55,431 bases of DNA from an uncultured bacterium (GCA_905215335.1 CAJMPQ010000009.1:1-55431), one strand, 5' to 3'; numbered from the stretch's first letter, positions 40,425 to 50,283 are shown. Notes: generated by a model not told the origin, from the sequence alone. Made by a program: numbers and translations.

Positions 40425-42533
40425 CTAATCTGTTATATAAGATTCTCCAATTGTATCAATAGCTTCAACTTTAATATCTGTAATTAGTTCAGAATAAGAA
40501 ATTACAACGATTGTTGGAATATGTCTTTCTAATAATTGATACAGCGGAAGTCTAATTCTAGGAGAACATAAAACAACTGGTTGTTTACCGCAAGTTTGGT
40601 GAGCCCTCATAAGTGTTGTTGCTGTTGTTTCAATAAGTTCTTGTACTTGTACTGGGTTTAGCAAGAACATTGTTCCTAGCTCAGTTCTTTGACAGCTATC
40701 ATCTAATGTTTTTTCCCATTCAGGAGAAAGAGTTAGAGCATATAATACTTTGTCATCTTGTACATTGGATAAACAAATTTGTCTACCTAGTGCAGCTCTT
40801 AAACGTTCTGATAAAATATCAGGTTCTTTTGAAAATCTTGCGTAATCACAAAGTCTTTCAAATACAAATATAATATCTTTAATTGAAACTTTTTCTCTAA
40901 TTAAGTTAACAAAAATCTTACGTAAGTCACTTGTTGAAATGATTGTTGGTACAAGGTCGTTAACAAGTGTAGGGTCTTGAGAACGAACAAGTTCCATAAG
41001 TTTAAGTACGTCAGTTTTTGTCATAACTTCGTCAACGTGTTTTCTTACGCATTCTTGTAAGTGAGTAACAATAACGTCTGTAGCATCAACTGCAGTTACT
41101 AATCTTGCAGATTTGGCGTCTTCTTGGCTAATCCAATAAGCTTGAGTTTGATAAGTTGGATCGATACCAATAATTGCATCTTCGGGAACTTCTTTTTTCA
41201 TAGAATCCCATTGGTCTGCAATAACCATGAATTTTCCAGGATAAACGTAACCTGTTGCTACAGTGTTACCACGAATTGAAATCATATATTCATTAGCATC
41301 CAAAGCAGAAGAATCCATAATTCTTATGTTTGGTAAAATGTATCCTAATTCATCAGTTACTCTTTGACGTAATGCTGCAATTTTTGCTAATAGTTGACCT
41401 TCTTGATCTGGGTCTGCAATAACTAATAAATTAGAACCAACTTGTAAGCTTAAAATATCAACACCTAAACGTTCATACATTCTATTAGGGTTAACAAGGT
41501 CTTGCATATTTTGGCGAACGTTTTCTAATTGTCCTAATTGAGATTGAACATCGGCATTAATTAATACTTGGAATCCTGCAATAAATATTACAATTGCCAT
41601 AATAAAGAATGGTAGAGGTGGTAAACCTGTACCTTGCCAGAACCAAGTATGACCAGTAAACGCAAGTAATAGTAAGAATGCAGCAGCAAAGAATAAAGCA
41701 TAAGGTTTACTTGTAATTTGAGCTGTAACATCAGAACCCAAAGATGGGCTAGCCGCAGATGCACGAGTCATAAATATACCGGCAGCAATTGACATAAGTA
41801 GAGATGGCACTTGTGATGCCAAACCATCACCAATTGTTAATACTGTATATTTACTAACCGCATCTCCAATTGCCATCTGGTTCATCAAGCAACCTACGCA
41901 TAAGCCGCCAACAATGTTAATTATTACAATGATGATACCCGCAATAGTATCACCTTTTACGAACTTCATCGCACCATCCATTGAACCCATTAAGCTTGAT
42001 TCTCTAGATAAGTCTTCACGCTTTTTAGTTGCTTCTTCTGGTGATATTAAACCTGCGTTAAAATCTGCGTCAATAGTCATTTGTTTACCGGGCATTGCGT
42101 CTAATGCAAAACGCGCGGATACTTCGGCGATACGTTCAGCACCTTTAGTAATTACCATGAACTGAACAACTGTAATAATTAGGAAGATTACACCCCCAAC
42201 AATCATATTACCACCGGTTACGAATGTTCCAAATGCGTGGATAACTTCTCCAGCTTCACCTTTTGCCAAAATCAAACGTGTTGATGCAATTGACAGTACT
42301 AATCGAAACATTGTCCCGATTAGGATAATTGATGGAAATGATGATAATTCTAATGTTTTTTGTACATATAAGGCAAACATCAAAAGTACAATCCCTAGAG
42401 TTATATTTAAGCAAATACAAGTGTTGATTACCCAGTTTGGTAATTCTACCAATAAGATAATCAATAGGAACAGTACGAAGACTGCCATAAATATTTCACT
42501 TAGTGGATTTGCGTTTCCCTCCGGTGCTGCCAT
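40425..42533 (-). CDS. flhA: Flagellar export apparatus protein FlhA
   Basis: FlhA (702 aa) forms the nonameric inner-membrane gate of the flagellar type III exporter. The N-terminal half has about eight membrane segments with the FHIPEP-family block TRLILAKGEAGEVIHAFG, the loop KGAERIAEVSARFALDAMPG and KQMTIDADFNAGLISPEEA. Further on are TIGDGLASQVPSLL and the cytosolic substrate-docking domain (about 330-702), including GIDPTYQTQAYWI. Length is normal. Its start overlaps the fliH stop by one base. Confidence 0.96.
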   Translation of the reverse strand: MAAPEGNANPLSEIFMAVFVLFLLIILLVELPNWVINTCICLNITLGIVLLMFALYVQKTLELSSFPSIILIGTMFRLVLSIASTRLILAKGEAGEVIHAFGTFVTGGNMIVGGVIFLIITVVQFMVITKGAERIAEVSARFALDAMPGKQMTIDADFNAGLISPEEATKKREDLSRESSLMGSMDGAMKFVKGDTIAGIIIVIINIVGGLCVGCLMNQMAIGDAVSKYTVLTIGDGLASQVPSLLMSIAAGIFMTRASAASPSLGSDVTAQITSKPYALFFAAAFLLLLAFTGHTWFWQGTGLPPLPFFIMAIVIFIAGFQVLINADVQSQLGQLENVRQNMQDLVNPNRMYERLGVDILSLQVGSNLLVIADPDQEGQLLAKIAALRQRVTDELGYILPNIRIMDSSALDANEYMISIRGNTVATGYVYPGKFMVIADQWDSMKKEVPEDAIIGIDPTYQTQAYWISQEDAKSARLVTAVDATDVIVTHLQECVRKHVDEVMTKTDVLKLMELVRSQDPTLVNDLVPTIISTSDLRKIFVNLIREKVSIKDIIFVFERLCDYARFSKEPDILSERLRAALGRQICLSNVQDDKVLYALTLSPEWEKTLDDSCQRTELGTMFLLNPVQVQELIETTATTLMRAHQTCGKQPVVLCSPRIRLPLYQLLERHIPTIVVISYSELITDIKVEAIDTIGESYITD

Positions 42534-43240
42534 TAAATTTCCTTCAATGCTTCACTTATTATTTCTAACTGTGTTTCTATGGTTGCATCAATTACACCAT
42601 TTGATGTTGTAAGTAAACAACCACCTTCCATTGTGTTTTCATCAGGTACAATGATAACCTTAGCTTCAAGTCCTGCAATATTCATCATTTCAGGAATTTC
42701 CTGTTTTAGCATTGCTGCTTGTGATGGATTAACTTTTAGCATTATTTTTGTTTCTTCTTTTGATAAACCTTTTAGTATATCTTTTATGTTTTCCAGTAAG
42801 ATCGTTTGATCTTCGTGCATTTCTTTTTTAATGATTTTTTTAGCTATATCAAGACTTATTTCCAGCACGTCAGGAGCAATTTCTTCATAAACTTCTTGTT
42901 TTGCGTTAAGGAATGATTCTAATGATTCTCTAACTCTTTGAATATCTTCTTTTGCAGCTTGAATCCCTTCTTGATAGCCTTCTTTTGCAGCCGCTTCTCT
43001 TATTGAGTTAGCTTCTTCTTTAGCTCTAGATATAAGGTTTCTATCGTCAATTCTACGAAAACCTCTTCTTCTATCCCCTCTTCTACGCTCTTGTCTTTGT
43101 TTGAAATCAATATTATCCAAGTCAAATAAGTCGATATCCTTTTCTTCTTGTTCGGATTCGACTACATTTTGGTCTTGATTTGGAACATTAAGTTCCACTC
43201 CCTCCTCAGCTGATTTTCTATGTTTCTTTTTTATAATCAT
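42533..43240 (-). CDS. fliH: Flagellar assembly protein FliH
   Basis: FliH (235 aa) is the stator-like regulator of the export ATPase FliI. After an acidic/basic N-terminal region (DLDNIDFKQRQERRRGDRRR) comes the typical Ala/Glu-rich helix (RAKEEANSIREAAAKEGYQE). The V-type-ATPase-E-like C-terminal domain (PDVLEISLDIAKKIIKKEM) ends with GGCLLTTSNGVIDATIETQL, the signature end of the family. fliI is not in the window. The gene is tightly packed between the fliG-position gene and flhA. Confidence 0.9.
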   Translation of the reverse strand: MIIKKKHRKSAEEGVELNVPNQDQNVVESEQEEKDIDLFDLDNIDFKQRQERRRGDRRRGFRRIDDRNLISRAKEEANSIREAAAKEGYQEGIQAAKEDIQRVRESLESFLNAKQEVYEEIAPDVLEISLDIAKKIIKKEMHEDQTILLENIKDILKGLSKEETKIMLKVNPSQAAMLKQEIPEMMNIAGLEAKVIIVPDENTMEGGCLLTTSNGVIDATIETQLEIISEALKEI

Positions 43241-43252
43241 GATACAACATTA

Positions 43253-44254
43253 TTATACACTATTTTGTAAGTGTGAGGCAACAATACTTGCAACTTTAGG
43301 TGGTACTTTATCGTAATATTTACCCTCTAATGCATTAAATACAAGACGTTTTACCCCTACACGTTCTCTTATAAGGATTGTATCTATTTCTTTACTTGAA
43401 TATTTTGATGCAAAATTCTTTAATTTTAAAACAACTTTGTTTGGTGTTAACTCTGTTGATTTTGGTAAGTTTGTTCGAATTTCTTGAAGACATCTTAGAG
43501 CATTATGCGCTCCAACTCTTTCTTGTAAATCAGGAAGACGCATATATTTAATAATGGCTTGTGCGTCATCTTGATCAAATTTATTTAATATCGCTTGAAC
43601 TTTTTCTTGGTTCATCTTTTTAAATAGCATTGCTACAGTTGCAAGTTTTAATACTTTAGAATCAACTTTAGGAAATGCTAATTCATCTTGTGATGTTGCA
43701 GCAGGAGCGTTTTGCATTGGCATACCATCATTGGCTACTTGTTGGTTTTGTTGCTGCTGCATTTCTTGAGCCATTCTATCCATATTGGATTGTGAGGCTG
43801 CATATTCCATTAAACCTTCATCAATTACACCTTTGTTTTTTAATTCTGTAATTGCTTCTAAGTAACTTTTCTTTACATGGTGTTCAATTAGTTCCAGTAT
43901 TTTTTCGTGCGGTAGCCCTTGTGAAAATGTTTGTTTTGCAATTTCAAAAATAGTATATGCAATTTTTTGCATAACAGAATCCCAATATTGTTGAGGAATT
44001 CCTGAACGAATAAGGTCTACAGATTTATGGAAAGACCATTCTGCAATAATTTGTGTGATTGTAATTGATTGATCTTCATTAAAGTTTAAGTTTGGATCTT
44101 CCGCTAGTGCTTTCCCGGATAGAAGGGCAAAATTACCAAGAGTATTGATGACATATTGTTTTTGTACGTCATTAAACTCTTGTGGTACAAGATCTTGAGC
44201 TTGTGCTGCTAAATTTTGTGCAAAACCTTCGTAATCAAAATTTTGAGTAGCCAT
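43253..44254 (-). CDS. Unrecognised protein in the fliG position
   Basis: The 333-aa protein has FliG-like length and the fliG gene position (fliF-X-fliH), but it lacks the FliG N-terminal FliF-binding pattern and the charged C-terminal torque helix. Residues about 1-150 form a helical domain (SFHKSVDLIRSGIPQQYWDS). A Gln/Met-rich linker follows (about 160-190), then LATVAMLFKKMNQEKVQAIL and KFDQDDAQAIIKYMRLP, a helical repeat like the armadillo region of FliG or MgtE-N. It probably sits under the FliF ring as a divergent switch component. It starts 2 bp after the fliF stop. Whether it descends from FliG is unclear. Confidence 0.7.
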   Translation of the reverse strand: MATQNFDYEGFAQNLAAQAQDLVPQEFNDVQKQYVINTLGNFALLSGKALAEDPNLNFNEDQSITITQIIAEWSFHKSVDLIRSGIPQQYWDSVMQKIAYTIFEIAKQTFSQGLPHEKILELIEHHVKKSYLEAITELKNKGVIDEGLMEYAASQSNMDRMAQEMQQQQNQQVANDGMPMQNAPAATSQDELAFPKVDSKVLKLATVAMLFKKMNQEKVQAILNKFDQDDAQAIIKYMRLPDLQERVGAHNALRCLQEIRTNLPKSTELTPNKVVLKLKNFASKYSSKEIDTILIRERVGVKRLVFNALEGKYYDKVPPKVASIVASHLQNSV

Positions 44255-44256
44255 TT

Positions 44257-45936
44257 TTAGCCTTCCTTAGTTGACCCTTCTTCTATCCAACTCTTGATGT
44301 TATCAGCGGCATCTTCTGTAATATCATTAGAAATACTGTCTAATGAATCTAACAATAAGCTTTCATCAAATTGAGGAATCTGTTGTTGTACTCTTTGTTG
44401 TTGTTGATTTATTAAATCTTGAGCTAATTCAGATTGTCTTTGTGTTAGTTGACTAGCTCTGGAATTAATATCATTAAGTTGTCTTTCTTGTTCTAAAGCT
44501 CTTTGACGTAAAGCTTCTACTTCTATTTCATTTTCTTCTCTAATACGTTTAACTTTTGATGATATAGCTTTAAATATAATTAGCAAACCTGCAGCTGATA
44601 GTATTAGAGCTAACCACCAAGGGTTTCCTGATTCATCTACTTTTGGTAAGTTTTGTTGGCGTTCAGGAGTTAAATATGGATCATTTGAATTTGTAAATGC
44701 GATAGATACATTGTCTGCTGTAACTTTAGGGCTTGCTGCTCTTGCGATTAATTCTTTTAATTCTTCAATTGTTGTATCGCTTGGTAGATTGTTTCGGTCT
44801 AAAGTTACTGCAATTGATACGTCTTCAACTACACCAGGTTTGATATATTCACTTGTTTGAGTTTTTGTTACACCGTATTGAGTTTCAGTGGCTCTTCTTG
44901 AATAGTTTCTATTTTGGCTTGAGTCAGTGCCTCCAGTAGGTAAACCGTTTGGTAGATATGTACTTACAGCATTTATACCTTTACTTTGGTCTTGTGTTCT
45001 ATCTCCTAAACCTTCAGTAAAAGATTGTTCAGATACTGAAGCTTTTTTATTTGGATCATACTCGATTGAAAATTTTTCAACAGGAGTTTGTCTTAAAAAT
45101 GTACTAACAGTAGCAACATAATTTCCTGGACCAACTAATCTGTCCAATTGTTTTGAAATTTTTTGTTGCATGTATTTATCGTTTTCTTCAAGTTTTTGAA
45201 GCATTTCATCTTCAGCATTCATTACACTATGATAAACGTTACCATTAGTATCTGTAATTGCAATATTTTCTGCTTCTATACCTGTGCTACCCATGATAAG
45301 GTTTGTTATTGCTTTTACTTTTAATTGATCTAATTTTTCATCTATAGGCATAACAAGTTGAACAGTTGCTGTTTTAGGTTTTTGTTCTTCAAACATTGTA
45401 CTGTTTTCAGGTATAGATATGAATACTGTCGCATTTTGAATTGGTTTAATTTGTTTAATAAGTCTTGCAAGTTCCCCATTCATAGCTCTTGCAAGTCGAA
45501 TTCTTTTATCTTCTTTTGTTGAAGTGAAGTCACCTTTGTCAAATATTTCCAAACCTACATTTTGGTCTACTAAACCACTTTGTACAATTGCAATGATTGC
45601 ATTATCTCTATCTGTAATAGTACATTTTTTAGTTAGAGTTGAGCAATTTGCTTTGTTTAATACAAGTTTTGATTTAGTACCATCTAGTATACGATCAACT
45701 GTAATACCTTGTTTTGCTAATAACGCTTGAATTTCAAGAGCTTTACCTAAATTATCTGTTGTTAATAAATCTACATTGGCCTTTAGAGGTTCTCCGCCAA
45801 CGTTGTTTTTATTATCTCCACCACCATTGCTTGCTGCTATTGATACACCTATAATAATTACAGCAAGTACTATTACTACTCCGCCGATTACCCCATATAA
45901 TAATGGTTTATTTTCTGTTAATTTACTAAAATCCAT
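44257..45936 (-). CDS. fliF: Flagellar MS-ring protein FliF
   Basis: FliF (559 aa) builds the MS ring that seeds the basal body. It has an N-terminal membrane segment (about 13-35), ring-building domains with LGKALEIQALLAKQGITV and RIRLARAMNGELARLIKQI, the long periplasmic region with KFSIEYDPNK and SRRATETQYGVTKTQ, and a second membrane segment (about 440-460). The cytosolic tail ends in AADNIKSWIEEG, equivalent to the FliG-binding peptide. The retained tail suggests the next gene product docks there. The first ring domain is more divergent than usual and has two Cys (CSTLTKKC). Confidence 0.92.
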   Translation of the reverse strand: MDFSKLTENKPLLYGVIGGVVIVLAVIIIGVSIAASNGGGDNKNNVGGEPLKANVDLLTTDNLGKALEIQALLAKQGITVDRILDGTKSKLVLNKANCSTLTKKCTITDRDNAIIAIVQSGLVDQNVGLEIFDKGDFTSTKEDKRIRLARAMNGELARLIKQIKPIQNATVFISIPENSTMFEEQKPKTATVQLVMPIDEKLDQLKVKAITNLIMGSTGIEAENIAITDTNGNVYHSVMNAEDEMLQKLEENDKYMQQKISKQLDRLVGPGNYVATVSTFLRQTPVEKFSIEYDPNKKASVSEQSFTEGLGDRTQDQSKGINAVSTYLPNGLPTGGTDSSQNRNYSRRATETQYGVTKTQTSEYIKPGVVEDVSIAVTLDRNNLPSDTTIEELKELIARAASPKVTADNVSIAFTNSNDPYLTPERQQNLPKVDESGNPWWLALILSAAGLLIIFKAISSKVKRIREENEIEVEALRQRALEQERQLNDINSRASQLTQRQSELAQDLINQQQQRVQQQIPQFDESLLLDSLDSISNDITEDAADNIKSWIEEGSTKEG

Positions 45937-46001
45937 TTCCGTCCCACTGTCTGATTTTTACTGCTTCTTATCTTTAATTTATAGAAGTAGTTGTATATTA
46001 A

Positions 46002-46343
46002 TTATACTGATATTTGCATAACTCTATCATAAGCGTTAATAACTTTACCCACAATTTGTGTAGCTACGTTAACACTTATTTCAGATTTTGACATTGCTGT
46101 CATTACGTCATGAATATCCACATTTTGATTTCCTGACATTACATCTTTTAATAAGTTATCAGGAGCATTCATTTCACTATTCAAGTTTTCAACTAAACCA
46201 CTCATTACTTGTTTGAAGTCTTGAGTTTCAGGTTTTTCAACTCTATCCATCCTAAGACTTGGCATATTTGGATGAATACCTGCGTCATATTTTGTATGTT
46301 GAATTCTTGAAGCTAAATCATATTGTGGAAAATTGCTATGCAT
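46002..46343 (-). CDS. fliE: Flagellar hook-basal body protein FliE
   Basis: FliE (113 aa) links the MS ring to the rod and is exported early. The C-terminal pattern is diagnostic: FKQVMSGLVENLNSEM, then NVDIHDVMTAMSKSEISVNV and VGKVINAYDRVMQI. The N-terminal 35 residues are variable. GAGAGG lies about 9 nt before the ATG. It is the first gene of the operon fliE-fliF-X-fliH-flhA-yidD. Confidence 0.92.
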   Translation of the reverse strand: MHSNFPQYDLASRIQHTKYDAGIHPNMPSLRMDRVEKPETQDFKQVMSGLVENLNSEMNAPDNLLKDVMSGNQNVDIHDVMTAMSKSEISVNVATQIVGKVINAYDRVMQISV

Positions 46344-46364
46344 AATACATTACCTCTCAATTCT

Positions 46365-46394
46365 ATCATACCTTATGTTGCAACCTTTTTTCAA
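46365..46394 (-). promoter_or_regulatory. Promoter of the fliE operon
   Basis: On the minus strand, TTGAAA (46389-46394), an 18-nt spacer and TATGAT (46365-46370) lie just upstream of the FliE ribosome binding site. The form is sigma-70-like rather than sigma-28 or sigma-54. Confidence 0.5.
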
Positions 46395-46587
46395 CTTTTA
46401 TACAAAAAATCAATCAAAAGGAGTACGAGCCTTTATTCATCTGTTTTTTTATACTTCATATTTAATAATATTTTTCAAAAAATCAACTTAAGGTGTTTTG
46501 TTAAAATTATACATATATAAGTGTATTGTTATAGGTTTTAATTTGTTGTTTTTTTTATATAATGTTTTTATCAAAAATGGAGGGGAT

Positions 46588-47691
46588 ATGGATAAAATTT
46601 TTTCAGGTGAAATGACTTTGTTAAAAGCTCTTGCAATTATGCTTGTTGTATCCGGACATTTGGAGTTTTCTATTTTTGGAATGTTTCCACCATATTCGTT
46701 TCAGTTAGCTTTATTTTTCTTTATTTCAGGGATGTTATTTAAGGATAAATATATAAATGATGTTACAACATATTTGGTAAGGAGAATAAAATCATTATTG
46801 GTTCCTTATTTTGCTTATGAGGCAGTATATTTACTTATAACAATAGCTATGGTTCCTGTAATTGGTGAATTTTTTGGAGATACTCCATCATTGAAAACTT
46901 TTTTCATTACTCCATTTTTGAACGGTCATCAACTTTTGTTATGTGCTCCTTTATGGTTTGTTCCTCAATTATTTATGACATTAATTGTATTTTTATTTTT
47001 GATGCGATTATTTAGTAAAATTGAAAATAAGTATATTGTTCTTGGAATTTTCTCAATTTTAGGATTTGGAGCTATTCCTTTTTGGAAGGTTATTTATCAC
47101 ACACCAATTGCCCTTATTACAATGAGAACGATGTTTTCTTTATTCTTTGTGTATTTAGGGTATTTTTATGTTAAATACATAAAAGATAATTATGATATTT
47201 TTACACCAAAATGGTTGGGTGCAGTTATTGGTTTCCAATCTATATTATGGTTATTCAATAGAGATTTTGACCCTACACATGGAATAGGGTTAAGTTATGT
47301 TCTTGTTTGGGGTAGATTTGATCAACAAATTATTGTTCCTATATTTACTTCTTTGACAGGAATTTGGGTTTCATTATTGGCTGTAAAATTGCTATACCCA
47401 TATTTAAAAGATGTAAAATTGCTTCAAGATATTGGAAAAAGTACTTATCATATAATGGCAAATCATTTATTTGTTATGTATATAATTACTCTTATTTTAT
47501 TCCATGTAACCGGTACGCCTTTAAGTGAAAAAGGGGACAAGATATATTCTATCTTTGACCCCGTTCAGACAACTTATTTATATTTTGTAGTTGTTATGCT
47601 TGTTACTACTTATTTTGCGAAGTTTCAAAAGCTTGTTTATCAAAAACTTTCTATGGTAGTTTCAACCAAACTACAGCATAAGGATACATAA
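46588..47691 (+). CDS. Acyltransferase-3 family membrane protein
   Basis: The 367-aa protein has about ten membrane segments and the family start LLKALAIMLVVSGHLEF, whose His is probably catalytic, followed by LFFFISGMLFKDKY and ADLWFV-like APLWFVPQLF. Such enzymes O-acetylate sugars of LPS, polysaccharide or peptidoglycan. ATG 46588 has GGAGG close upstream, and TATAAT at 46558-46563 gives a short leader. A longer frame back to 46498 would include the promoter. Its 3' end overlaps the convergent GH13 gene by 41 bp. Confidence 0.85.
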   Translation: MDKIFSGEMTLLKALAIMLVVSGHLEFSIFGMFPPYSFQLALFFFISGMLFKDKYINDVTTYLVRRIKSLLVPYFAYEAVYLLITIAMVPVIGEFFGDTPSLKTFFITPFLNGHQLLLCAPLWFVPQLFMTLIVFLFLMRLFSKIENKYIVLGIFSILGFGAIPFWKVIYHTPIALITMRTMFSLFFVYLGYFYVKYIKDNYDIFTPKWLGAVIGFQSILWLFNRDFDPTHGIGLSYVLVWGRFDQQIIVPIFTSLTGIWVSLLAVKLLYPYLKDVKLLQDIGKSTYHIMANHLFVMYIITLILFHVTGTPLSEKGDKIYSIFDPVQTTYLYFVVVMLVTTYFAKFQKLVYQKLSMVVSTKLQHKDT

Positions 47692-49726
47692 GTAGTCGAG
47701 TTTTCTTATCTGTTAATGAAACTTTAACTGTGTATTGTTCGTCTGTTAATATGTTTGTTAAATACACTTTGTTATCGTTTTTCAGAGATTTTAGAAGTAC
47801 TTCTGTTGGTAATTCAACTTCTGCGGTACATCTATTATCTGATAAGTTGTTTACTATTAGGTATTTTTCTCCTTTGTAGCTTCTGATATATGCAAAAATG
47901 TATGGCTTTTTAGATTTTAAGATTGTCAAATCACCTCTGCTTAATGCCGGTGTAGATTTTCTTAATGCTATCATTTTCTGTACTTGGTGGAAAATTTTAC
48001 CACTATAAGTTTTTGTCGAAGCTGCAGCATTGTAAAAATCAGTTTGAGTTAGTGAACCTCTGTTAATATCTCTGCTATCAAAGAACGATAGTAATTTGAT
48101 TTTACTTTTTGCTTGTTTTTGTTTTCTTAGATTTGCGCTTTTTTTAGCGTTTGCAAAATTGTTTTTAGCTCCAATTTCGTCACCGTAATATATAATTGGA
48201 ATTCCAGGCATAGAAAGTAATACAGAAAATGCCATTTCAATTCTATCGTGGTCTTGGTCTAAGAAATTTGCCATCCTGCCAGAAACTCCAAAGCCTTTTC
48301 TAAATGGTGCTCCTTTAGGTTCTAAAGCATCATAAATTAACTCTCTCATTTCAGGAGTTACCATTTCTAGGGTTAGTTCATCGTGCACTCGTAAAAATGT
48401 TGCCCAGCTTGCTGATTCTGGAATGCTTGGAGTTTGTTTTACTGCGTCTTGAAAATATTTACTGTCTTTTGTGATGAAACTAGCCCATAATGCAGGCATG
48501 TATGGGAAGTTGTATGCTATTTGAACTTCGTCAGTTCTTTTTAATTCTCTAACTTCACCATCAATGTTAGTTTCAGTTTTTCTTTCTGAACCAAAATATG
48601 GTATAACATCTTTTGGTTGTTGGCAGGCTTCAGCTTGCAATACTGTTCTTGGAGCTACAGCTTGCAGGTAATTACTTAGCAATCTTATTATTGCGTGTGT
48701 AGTTGGTAAGTTTTCTGCATTAGTCCCCGGTTCTTTATCTAGGTATGGTATTGCATCAAGTCTGAAAATGTCAACTCCTAAGTTTGCCCAATAATTTATT
48801 GTTTCAAGGTTATAATATAGAACATCTGGATTTTTCCAATTTATATCAAGTTGGAAAGGGTAGAATGTGTGATATACAAAGTAATCTTTTCCGTTTATTG
48901 TAACTTTTCTATAATTGTTTTCTGTGTTGTCTGGGAATATTAGTCTTCTTTTACTAATTTTTCCATCAGCTTCTTTGTATTCAACTACGGTGCCAAGTTT
49001 AGGGTCAACGTATTTTGTATATTCAGGCATTTTGTCTGTTACTACAAATCTGTTTAATTTATCTAAATCTCCTTTTAATGCGGATTGAAACCATTCGTGT
49101 TGATCTGAAAAATGGTTTAGTACTAAATCTGCTTTTATATTAAATCCTTCAGCTTTAGCTTCTTTGATAAACGCTTCAAATTGAGGTTTCCCTCCTAAAT
49201 CTTTTCTTACATTTTGAGGGTTTTTAACATCAAATCCTGAGTCTTCCATTGGTGAATCTGCAAATGGAAGCATGTATATTGTTGTAACCCCAAGCGTTTT
49301 TAAATAATTTAACATTTTAGTCGTATCTTTAAATTGATTAGGTTTTTCCGGAGTTACAGTTCCAAATTGGTCAACGTAGAACATGTAAATTATTTCATCT
49401 TTATACCAATCATTCGATCTGTTTAAGTCTTGTTCTTTTAAATATTCTGATCTGTTATCTTTTGCTTTTGTTGCGATTTCAACTATTTTGTTATAGATTT
49501 CGTCAGTTTTATCAGGTCCATAAATCTTGCTAATATCTGCTTTAATTTCCTTTTCTAATTTTGTGGATATAACGGGCAGATATTTTTGTTTTTGTGTGGC
49601 TGTTCCTGCTAAAACTTGAGTTTCATTTTGTGTTGTTGTAATTTCATCTGCTAATATTGTATTGCAACTCATAGTTGCTAATATTGCGGCTATGAGTATT
49701 TGTCTTAGTAGTTTAGAATATTTCAT
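47651..49726 (-). CDS. Periplasmic GH13 alpha-glucosidase/trehalose-synthase-like enzyme
   Basis: The 691-aa protein has a signal peptide (MKYSKLLRQILIAAILATMS...ILA, then DE), about 80 residues of helical spacer, and a GH13 barrel from about 105. The catalytic residues are Asp324 (IFRLDAIPYL), Glu366 (VLQAEACQ) and Asp449 (FLRVHDELTLE). HDELTLEMV and YYGDEIGAKN are close to trehalose synthase/maltose glucosyltransferase, but those enzymes are normally cytosolic. Here it should act on oligosaccharides in the periplasm. ATG 49726 has GGAG upstream; a 28-codon extension to 49810 would bury the signal. The C-terminal domain is beta-rich. Confidence 0.88.
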   Translation of the reverse strand: MKYSKLLRQILIAAILATMSCNTILADEITTTQNETQVLAGTATQKQKYLPVISTKLEKEIKADISKIYGPDKTDEIYNKIVEIATKAKDNRSEYLKEQDLNRSNDWYKDEIIYMFYVDQFGTVTPEKPNQFKDTTKMLNYLKTLGVTTIYMLPFADSPMEDSGFDVKNPQNVRKDLGGKPQFEAFIKEAKAEGFNIKADLVLNHFSDQHEWFQSALKGDLDKLNRFVVTDKMPEYTKYVDPKLGTVVEYKEADGKISKRRLIFPDNTENNYRKVTINGKDYFVYHTFYPFQLDINWKNPDVLYYNLETINYWANLGVDIFRLDAIPYLDKEPGTNAENLPTTHAIIRLLSNYLQAVAPRTVLQAEACQQPKDVIPYFGSERKTETNIDGEVRELKRTDEVQIAYNFPYMPALWASFITKDSKYFQDAVKQTPSIPESASWATFLRVHDELTLEMVTPEMRELIYDALEPKGAPFRKGFGVSGRMANFLDQDHDRIEMAFSVLLSMPGIPIIYYGDEIGAKNNFANAKKSANLRKQKQAKSKIKLLSFFDSRDINRGSLTQTDFYNAAASTKTYSGKIFHQVQKMIALRKSTPALSRGDLTILKSKKPYIFAYIRSYKGEKYLIVNNLSDNRCTAEVELPTEVLLKSLKNDNKVYLTNILTDEQYTVKVSLTDKKTRLLMYPYAVVWLKLP

Positions 49727-49816
49727 TTGTTTCTCCAAAAATATTTTAGGTTTATTTTTATTATTTATATATTCTTTATAATACGTAGAAAGAATGGCTG
49801 ATATAGCCATTCTTAC

Positions 49817-50266
49817 CTATCTTTGTTCTTCTAATTCTTTTCTTATATCTTCTACTGAAACTCTAACTATAGGGGAGTTTTCATCTTTTTTTAGTACGCA
49901 GTTAGTGATTCCAGATTGAACAATAAATCTTTTGCAAAGAATACAGATAAAGTTATGTCCCCAAATGTATATGGTTGCCCCTTTGCACCTATCTTGTCCG
50001 GCTTGAATAATTGCATTTTGTTCTGCGTGTATTGAACGACATGTTTCGTATCTTGTTCCTGATGGAATATTATTTTTTATTCTGTAACATTCTCCTCTTT
50101 CAGCACAAGATTCTACTTTTGAGGGCGTTCCATTATATCCTGTTGCTTTTATTTTTTTGTCTTCGCCAACTATAACTGCACCTACTTGTGCTCGGATGCA
50201 ATTTGATCTGCTAGCGCAAGTTTTTGCCAAGTCTAAGAAATATTCATCCCATGGTTTAATTTCCAT
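49817..50266 (-). CDS. dCMP deaminase (ComEB-like)
   Basis: The 149-aa zinc enzyme has the deaminase motif HAEQNAI (His80, catalytic Glu82) and the second zinc pair in FICILC (Cys108, Cys111), where the usual Pro before Cys is Ile. The start WDEYFLDLAKTCASRSNCIR and GYNGTPSKVESC fit dCMP deaminases, which supply dUMP for thymidylate synthesis. Some relatives are ComEB proteins without a proven role in competence. It starts 17 bp after the AICAR-transformylase-like gene and is probably in its operon; the GH13 gene follows. Confidence 0.9.
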   Translation of the reverse strand: MEIKPWDEYFLDLAKTCASRSNCIRAQVGAVIVGEDKKIKATGYNGTPSKVESCAERGECYRIKNNIPSGTRYETCRSIHAEQNAIIQAGQDRCKGATIYIWGHNFICILCKRFIVQSGITNCVLKKDENSPIVRVSVEDIRKELEEQR

Positions 50267-50283
50267 TTTTATTACCTCTATTA

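Noticed and set aside
46498..46587. Longer N-terminus for the acyltransferase
   Set aside because: The extension would cover the TATAAT at 46558 and the Shine-Dalgarno. The family's conserved start begins a few residues after ATG 46588.
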